Below are positions 32,385-36,843 of a stretch of 36,843 bases of DNA, in pieces. The notes under the pieces were generated by a model that did not search any database, was not told the origin of the DNA, and saw only the letters and a list, made by a program, of their open reading frames with translations. Positions within the stretch are counted from its first letter, which is position 1; the number at the start of each line of letters is the position of its first letter. Source of the DNA: Roseibacillus sp. (lineage in GTDB: Bacteria; Verrucomicrobiota; Verrucomicrobiia; Verrucomicrobiales; Akkermansiaceae); NCBI GenBank assembly GCA_028821775.1, contig JAPKFB010000049.1, positions 1 through 36,843 of the forward strand, given 5' to 3'. A program made the position numbers and the translations under genes.

Positions 32385-33149
32385 TCAGTCCCTCTGCGGG
32401 AGATTTGGAGGGGAGAGCTTCCCCTCCTGTAGCGCGGCGAGTTGCCGGTGGTAGGCTTCGCGGGCAGCGTCATCCTGCTTCGCGTTCACGGAGTAAAAGA
32501 TGAAGCCGAGGGCGCGGCGGCTGCGGGTGGAGGAAGAGTTTCCATCGGCACGATGGATGGTGAGTGCGTGGTGGGCGAGGAGATCGCCCGGGGAGGCCGG
32601 CATCACTTGTTCCTCAGCGTCATCCTCAGCTGTTCCAAAATCGGTCATGCCCTGCGAAAATCCCAGGGTGCCGGTTGGTCCGTGGGGACGGAGGCCCTTG
32701 AGATGGGAGCCACGCACGTAGCGCACACAGCCATTTTCTTCATCAACTTCCTCGAGGGCCATCCACATCGTGAGGGCGTCGGGAGGATCGAGTTTGAAGT
32801 AGTAAGCGTCCTGGTGAGGCGGGGTGGGCTGGCCGATGCCGGGAGGCTTGTTGAAGAATTGCATGTTTTCTGCCGTGACCTCGGAGCCCAGGAGTTGTTC
32901 TGCAAGGGCGCGGGGCTTCCCGTTCATGAGTTCCGCGAACCACGGATCATGCTCGTGGAGAGACTGCAGTTGCTTGAGCGTGGAGGGAGCGTCCCTGTCC
33001 TCGTAGAAGACATGTTCGGGGGGAAGGCTGGGAACGACTTCTGGGATGAATCGTTCCAGCTCCCGATTGCAGGTTGCGACTTCGCTGGGATCGAGGAAAC
33101 CGGGGACGGCCACAAAGCCGTTTTGCTCGAATTGCTCGCGAGGGATCAC
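32385..33149 (-). CDS. Phytanoyl-CoA dioxygenase family protein
   Basis: 254 residues. The 2-oxoglutarate/Fe(II) dioxygenase facial triad is visible: HQD at 112-114 (H112, D114), the distal His at 199 in ALTIHRADG, and the co-substrate Arg in STRSRRALGF. Other family blocks are NGFVAVPGFLDP at the N-terminus, YYFKLDPPDALTMWMALEEV and NGCVRYVRGSHLKG. It is cytoplasmic. Bacterial members hydroxylate many small molecules, so phytanoyl-CoA is not implied. It follows pdxA on the same strand with 16 bp between them, suggesting one transcript. It converges head-on with the Tat oxidoreductase gene. Confidence 0.93.
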   Translation of the reverse strand: MIPREQFEQNGFVAVPGFLDPSEVATCNRELERFIPEVVPSLPPEHVFYEDRDAPSTLKQLQSLHEHDPWFAELMNGKPRALAEQLLGSEVTAENMQFFNKPPGIGQPTPPHQDAYYFKLDPPDALTMWMALEEVDEENGCVRYVRGSHLKGLRPHGPTGTLGFSQGMTDFGTAEDDAEEQVMPASPGDLLAHHALTIHRADGNSSSTRSRRALGFIFYSVNAKQDDAAREAYHRQLAALQEGKLSPPNLPQRD

Positions 33150-33165
33150 GGGATGTTGTTGAAGG

Positions 33166-34125
33166 CTAACGGGAGGGTGGGATGAGACGAATGGCCAACT
33201 TGGCGGCTTCGATTAGGGAGCCTGGATTGGCCGTTCCCTTCCAGGCGATGTCGAAGGCGGTTCCGTGATCCACGGAGGTGCGGACGATGGGAAGTCCGAG
33301 GGTGACATTGACGGCGTTGTCGAAGGCGAGGGCCTTGAGAGGGATGTGCCCCTGGTCGTGATACATGCAGATGAAGGCGTCGGTCGTTCTGCGCGTTTCC
33401 GGCAGGAAGGCGGTATCGGGAGGAAGCGGGCCATGGATGTCGATTCCGCGCGCCCGGGCTGCTTCGATCTCGGGAATGATGATGCGCTCTTCTTCGCGAT
33501 CACCAAACAAGCCATCCTCCCCGGCGTGGGGATTGATTCCGAGAGTGAGCAAGCGCGCGGGGTGATCCTTGAGCTTGCTCAGGGCATCGTTTGTAAGATC
33601 GATCACTTCGCGCAGCCGTTCCCGGGTGAGCAATTTGGGAACTTCGGTGTAGCCACAGTGGCAGGTCACGAAGCTGGCGGTGATTTCCTCGGAGTACTGC
33701 AGCATGCATGAGCGCGGGGATCCTGTGAGCTCGGTCAGAATTTCGGTGTGACCGGGGTGCTTGATGCCCGCGGCCTGCAGGGCCTTCTTGTTGATTGGAG
33801 TGGTGACGATGGCGTCGGCACGTTGCTCCCTGGCTGCGTCCAGGGCGGCGACCAGATAGTCGTAAGCCGCTTGTCCACAGGCCGCTGCCACCTCGCCGGG
33901 CACGACCTCGGAGTTGGGAAGGGATGCGATGGTGCGGACCGTTTCAGGAGGGGGAGCGGGAAGGCCGGTGACCTCTGCAACGCGATTCAAGACATTCAGG
34001 TCCCCATAGATCATGAGCTCGCAGGGTGGTAACAATTCGTCCGCCCGGGCGAGGAGCATGAGGCACAGTTCGGGGCCGACTCCGGCGGGATCTCCCATGG
34101 TGAGTGCCAAACGTGGATTCTTCAT
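33166..34125 (-). CDS. pdxA: 4-hydroxythreonine-4-phosphate dehydrogenase (PdxA) family
   Basis: 319 residues from the ATG at 34125-34123, giving MKNPRLALTMGDPAGVGPE, the usual PdxA beginning; the frame is open to 34233 but that is not conserved. The metal-binding histidines appear in GHTEILTE, NPHAGEDG and YHDQGHIPLK, and DAIVTTPINKKALQ and GLPIVRTSVDHGTAFDIAW complete the family. PdxA makes the 3-amino-2-oxopropyl phosphate precursor of vitamin B6. Relatives of PdxA (PdxA2/DtnP-type) act on other phosphorylated sugar acids in catabolic clusters; the neighbouring PhyH and VOC genes and absence of pdxJ leave that possible. Confidence 0.9.
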   Translation of the reverse strand: MKNPRLALTMGDPAGVGPELCLMLLARADELLPPCELMIYGDLNVLNRVAEVTGLPAPPPETVRTIASLPNSEVVPGEVAAACGQAAYDYLVAALDAAREQRADAIVTTPINKKALQAAGIKHPGHTEILTELTGSPRSCMLQYSEEITASFVTCHCGYTEVPKLLTRERLREVIDLTNDALSKLKDHPARLLTLGINPHAGEDGLFGDREEERIIIPEIEAARARGIDIHGPLPPDTAFLPETRRTTDAFICMYHDQGHIPLKALAFDNAVNVTLGLPIVRTSVDHGTAFDIAWKGTANPGSLIEAAKLAIRLIPPSR

Positions 34126-34210
34126 GGGTGCAAAGTGCTGTCGCGGGCGACCTTTCGCAAATTTCGGCGAAGAGAGCGATGAGAATGCGAAGGTTCTGGG
34201 GGGGCAAGGG

Positions 34211-34618
34211 CTAATCCATTGAGAAGAGCTCAATCAGATAGCGATCAGGATCGTAGATGTAGAGCTGGTGCGGACCGTCGGGACGGCGCTGAGGGCCAGC
34301 GACAATCTTGATGCCCGCGTTGATCAGTTTTGCGGCCGCCACCTCACAGCTTTCGAGTTCGAAAGCGATGTGGGTTCCGCGGGATGGCAGGGTGCCTTGA
34401 AAGTCAGGCATGCCGGCGGGACCGGCTTCTGTGCTCTTATGGATGACATGAATCTGAGTGGTCCCGGCTTGGAACCAGAGACCGCGGAATGGGAAATCGG
34501 GGCGAGGGACAGGCTCCATTCCGAGGAGGTCCTCGTAGAAGTGTCGGCTCGCTTCGAGGTCTTTGGCGATCACCGCGACATGATCAATGGCGCATACGGA
34601 TAAGAGGGAGTCTGGCAT
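34211..34618 (-). CDS. VOC/glyoxalase-family protein
   Basis: 135 residues. The N-terminal IDHVAVIAKDLEASRHFYED with His13 and the C-terminal THIAFELES, with YIYDPDRYLIELFSMD, contain the metal-binding His and Glu positions of the vicinal oxygen chelate fold (two beta-alpha-beta-beta-beta modules). It could be a lactoylglutathione lyase-like enzyme, dioxygenase or resistance-type member; the precise reaction is not clear. It lies 85 bp upstream of pdxA on the same strand. A second start at residue 10 is unlikely because the VOC motif would begin too close. Confidence 0.9.
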   Translation of the reverse strand: MPDSLLSVCAIDHVAVIAKDLEASRHFYEDLLGMEPVPRPDFPFRGLWFQAGTTQIHVIHKSTEAGPAGMPDFQGTLPSRGTHIAFELESCEVAAAKLINAGIKIVAGPQRRPDGPHQLYIYDPDRYLIELFSMD

Positions 34619-35094
34619 GTCAGCAATTTTCAGAATGATGATGGGAGGGGATCCGGGATCAAGTCCAGACGATCGTCGATCTCTTCCCCGCCGAACTCAG
34701 CCCCCGGCTGCGCTTGGGGAGGGGGTTGGTCCTCTGCGGAGAGTTCTCTTTCTTCCTTGTCCAGTTCGGGGGCTGATTTTCGATCGTGCCTATGCGATTG
34801 GAGACGGCCAGACTCCGTCAATGACCGTGAGCAAGCTGATGGCGGTGGCTTTGGGCAACTGGATCAATCGACAGCGGGAGCACGTGGTCGAGGATTGAAA
34901 AACAACACTCGGTCGCATTTGACTTGAGGATGGCAATCGCGGCCCGAGTTGCCTTGAGTTCCTCTGCCGACCGTTCACGGAGCTGTTGGAATCTGGAGCG
35001 GAAGAAGGGGAGGTTCTTTTTGCACGGCACAGGTAGATCCTGTTGTGCTTTTATCGTGCCTGGCAACCAAATCGGCTGGAACCTTTGAAAATAC
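34619..35094. other. Gene-poor stretch between VOC gene and tRNA-Glu
   Basis: Frames exist on both strands. The plus-strand one from ATG 34617 to 34898 would encode about 93 residues, ending SMTVSKLMAVALGNWINRQR. On the minus strand, different frames carry RSRFQQLRERSAEELKATRA (near 34940-35000) and an acidic SAPELDKEERELSAEDQPPP (near 34690-34780), which might be a frameshifted relic. None has a ribosome-binding site or a family match, and I do not call a gene. Confidence 0.35.
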
Positions 35095-35169
35095 TGGCGA
35101 CCCGTACGGGGCTCGAACCCGTGTTGCCGCCGTGAAAGGGCGGAGTCCTAACCACTAGACGAACGGGTC
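35095..35169 (-). tRNA. tRNA-Glu (anticodon TTC)
   Basis: Read on the minus strand: acceptor GACCCGT (35169-35163) pairs with ACGGGTC (35105-35099), then G and an encoded CCA (35097-35095). The D-arm has CGTCTAGTGGTTAGGAC, the anticodon arm is CCGCCCTTTCACGGCGG with anticodon TTC at 35136-35134, and the T-arm has ACGGGTTCGAGCCCCGT. All four stems pair as expected for tRNA-Glu. It is 75 nt including CCA. Confidence 0.97.
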
Positions 35170-35267
35170 ACGTTCAGGACGCGGCGAAAATGCCACCGAA
35201 CTTTAGAAAGGCAAGCCGATTTTGATCGGAAAATTCCTTGGAAGAATGGAGGATTCTGGGAGCTGGC

Positions 35268-36843
35268 TTACTCGCCTTCGCCATCTTCGTCCTCATTTTT
35301 CTCGGATTCCTCGTCCTCATCATTCTTTCCGCCATCGGGATTCAGGCGCTGGCGGCGGTCTTCCATATTTTCGAGGGCTTTTTCGGCGCGATAGGAGACC
35401 TTGTCGTCTTCGTCCTCAAGAAAGAATTCGACCACGGCAAAAGCCCAATCATCGATCAGTTTGGCGAGGCCGGTGACGATTTGGCCTTTTTCTTCGCGGG
35501 TCTGGGCTTCGTGCGCGAGGCTCTTCCACATGTCCTCCAGGTCAATCTCGTCGCGTTTGCGGTCGATCATGAGAAACTGGAAGGAGGAATCGAAGGCGCG
35601 CCGACGCAGGGTATCGTTGTCCTCGTCGGCCATGTAGTCGAGGAGGGTTTCGAACTCGGTGTCATCGGCCCAGGAGCCCAGCGCGGCGATGCCGGCGAGG
35701 CGAATCTTGGGCTCCTTGCTCTTGAGGGCTTCCGCGACGATGGAGACCGCGTCATCTCCGCCAGCAGATCCGAACAGCTCGATGAAGACAAATTTTGAGT
35801 TGTCAGTGGTGGCGGTATCGTAGGCATTCCTGAGCGCGACCGCGAGGGCGTCGCGCTTTTTGCTGCGGGAAGCGAGGGAGGAGATGGTGTGCTTGGCGCT
35901 TTGCCTGACTTCCTCATGGTTGGTGAACTGAATGATCTTGAGGAGAGCCGGGGCATCCCGATCGGTGGCGATCTTTTCGGTGGCTTTGAGCGCAGCGGTT
36001 GCGGTTTCGGGAAATCGAGCGCTGCGGGCATGATTGATGAGATGCTCGAGCGCGTCGGAGCTTCGCCGGCCTTGGATGACCTGGAAAAACTTGATGCGGA
36101 TGTCTGGGGTCATCTCATTGTTCTCGTCGCTGGCAAACTTGGCGATCTGGACGTCAAGATTGGTTCCGTCTCCCTTGGCGACGAGAAGTCGTTGATAGAT
36201 GGCCTCGCGATTGTCTTTGGTAGTGAGGGAGGCTCCTGCTCGCAGCAAGATGGCGGCATCGTCTTCGTTGGTGGGAATGGCTTTCGCGGTGCTGTCTTCC
36301 ACCTGAGCGAGGAGTAAATTGAGGCGCTCGGTTCTCTTGTTTTCACTCGATTTTGCGAAGACGAAAATGCCGATGAAGATGACCGCGATGAGGAGGACCG
36401 CTGTGATGGTCATTTTCACTGCGGAGCTCATGCCGGCAGGCCCCTTGAGCTTAGTGCTGCCCGAGATCATGGTGGAAGGACCGGCGGGTGCAGCACCGAG
36501 AACTCCGGCGGGTGCGCCTGGCACATCGGCTGGCGTTGCAGGGCCGCCGGAGAAATTGATTTGGCCTGGCGCGGAAGCGGACGCTACCGGCTGAACCACC
36601 GCCGCTGCGGGAGTGACGGGAGTGGTTGGAGGGCTCGTCGGAGTTGCTGGTGGCGGGGGGGATGTAGCCACGGGGGGCGTCGGCGGGGTAGCTGCTGGGG
36701 GAGGGAGCACTGGTGCGGGAGGAGCGATCGCGGCAGGAGGAGTGACTGGGTCCAGGGGCGCGACTTGGGGTGGTGCGGGTGGTGGGGTTGCGGGTGGTGC
36801 GGGTGGTGCGGGTGGTGCGGGTGGTGGGGTTGCGGGCTCGGGC
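35268..36843 (-). CDS. HEAT-repeat membrane protein with proline-rich N-terminus (runs off right edge)
   Basis: The frame is open to the window end, giving at least 525 residues. The visible N-terminal ~170 residues are Pro/Ala-rich (repeated PPA, then PPAATPPTPPVATSPPPPAT), probably unstructured and cytoplasmic. One hydrophobic segment (TITAVLLIAVIFIGIFVFAK) crosses the membrane. The following ~350 residues hold HEAT-like alpha-helical repeats, for example DAPALLKIIQFTNHEEVRQS and PKIRLAGIAALGSWADD, and the C-terminus is very acidic (NDEDEESEKNEDEDGEGE). This would place repeat and acidic tail outside the membrane. The true start lies beyond 36843; a GTG at 36710 could be mistaken for it. 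Function unknown, perhaps a scaffold. Confidence 0.8.
   Translation of the reverse strand, partial: PEPATPPPAPPAPPAPPATPPPAPPQVAPLDPVTPPAAIAPPAPVLPPPAATPPTPPVATSPPPPATPTSPPTTPVTPAAAVVQPVASASAPGQINFSGGPATPADVPGAPAGVLGAAPAGPSTMISGSTKLKGPAGMSSAVKMTITAVLLIAVIFIGIFVFAKSSENKRTERLNLLLAQVEDSTAKAIPTNEDDAAILLRAGASLTTKDNREAIYQRLLVAKGDGTNLDVQIAKFASDENNEMTPDIRIKFFQVIQGRRSSDALEHLINHARSARFPETATAALKATEKIATDRDAPALLKIIQFTNHEEVRQSAKHTISSLASRSKKRDALAVALRNAYDTATTDNSKFVFIELFGSAGGDDAVSIVAEALKSKEPKIRLAGIAALGSWADDTEFETLLDYMADEDNDTLRRRAFDSSFQFLMIDRKRDEIDLEDMWKSLAHEAQTREEKGQIVTGLAKLIDDWAFAVVEFFLEDEDDKVSYRAEKALENMEDRRQRLNPDGGKNDEDEESEKNEDEDGEGE
36791..36826. repeat. Tandem 9-bp repeat encoding Pro-Pro-Ala
   Basis: CGGGTGGTG is present four times in a row at 36791-36826 and continues imperfectly on both sides (36770-36840). 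On the minus strand it codes for repeated PPA units of the HEAT protein's N-terminus. Such tracts change length readily by slippage. Confidence 0.85.

Noticed and set aside
34617..34898. 93-codon plus-strand frame downstream of the VOC gene's start
   Set aside because: No ribosome-binding site, no recognisable domain, and overlapping protein-like frames on the other strand; reported only as a gene-poor stretch.
1..36843. CRISPR array, prophage, or integron
   Set aside because: No regularly spaced direct repeats, phage structural genes or integrase were seen; the only repeats are the 20-bp-period pair at 18491 and the PPA-coding tract at 36791.

Overview
This ~36.8 kb window looks like a chromosomal piece of a PVC-group bacterium, most likely a Verrucomicrobiota member (a planctomycete cannot be excluded). 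The evidence is the combination of protein families seen directly in the translations: DUF1592-type cytochrome-like proteins paired with DUF1552, DUF1080 (3-keto-disaccharide hydrolase-like), NIPSNAP, secreted Gfo/Idh/MocA oxidoreductases, DUF6807, SASA-type esterases, a formylglycine sulfatase, and a BlaI/M56 pair. The DNA is GC-rich, most secreted proteins carry signal or twin-arginine peptides, and TGA is used as an ordinary stop.

Layout. 1-3.4 kb: the end of a DUF1501/WD40 locus cut off next to galU, a glucuronokinase-like GHMP kinase, and a divergent BtpA-family protein. 3.5-6.2 kb: M56 peptidase and BlaI repressor facing a lipoprotein gene across a region with a perfect 11-bp inverted repeat, plus a tiny lipoprotein. 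6.3-9.8 kb: a dead GNAT acetyltransferase, a large secreted SASA esterase, a strikingly short second SASA-like ORF, and a DUF1080 protein. 10.0-10.4 kb: RNase P RNA (rnpB). 10.5-14.8 kb: an ABC-2-like permease, a DUF167 protein, and a giant MFS-PlsC fusion with a shrunken C-terminal domain. 15.0-18.2 kb: a divergent sigma-like factor with a probable membrane anti-sigma partner, facing a short filamentous-haemagglutinin-like exported protein. 18.2-19.0 kb: a mostly non-coding stretch with a terminator. 19-25.6 kb: NIPSNAP, DUF1592, DUF1552, a small unknown, and a sulfatase. 25.6-32.4 kb: a broken esterase, two Gfo/Idh/MocA oxidoreductases, an orphan HTH protein, an unknown Tat protein, a truncated cupredoxin coupled to DUF6807. 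32.4-34.6 kb: PhyH dioxygenase, PdxA and VOC on the minus strand. 35.1 kb: tRNA-Glu(TTC). 35.3 kb to the right edge: a proline-rich membrane HEAT-repeat protein.

How it fits together. Much of the window is accessory degradative and secreted machinery typical of PVC bacteria that consume complex sulfated or acetylated glycans: deacetylation (SASA), desulfation (sulfatase), 3-keto-sugar chemistry (DUF1080, Gfo/Idh/MocA) and cytochrome-linked oxidations (DUF1592/DUF1552). These assignments are by family only; no polysaccharide substrate can be read from the sequence.

The most notable pattern is the number of eroded genes in one window: a DUF1501 C-terminus without its 5' part, a GNAT gene with a Trp-to-TGA change, a SASA gene missing its middle but keeping both catalytic motifs, an esterase that lost its first half and has two frame changes, and a cupredoxin without its N-terminus. 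The most interesting potentially functional units are the sigma/anti-sigma/haemagglutinin-like divergon, the MFS-PlsC-degenerate ligase fusion, and the GalU/GHMP kinase pair.
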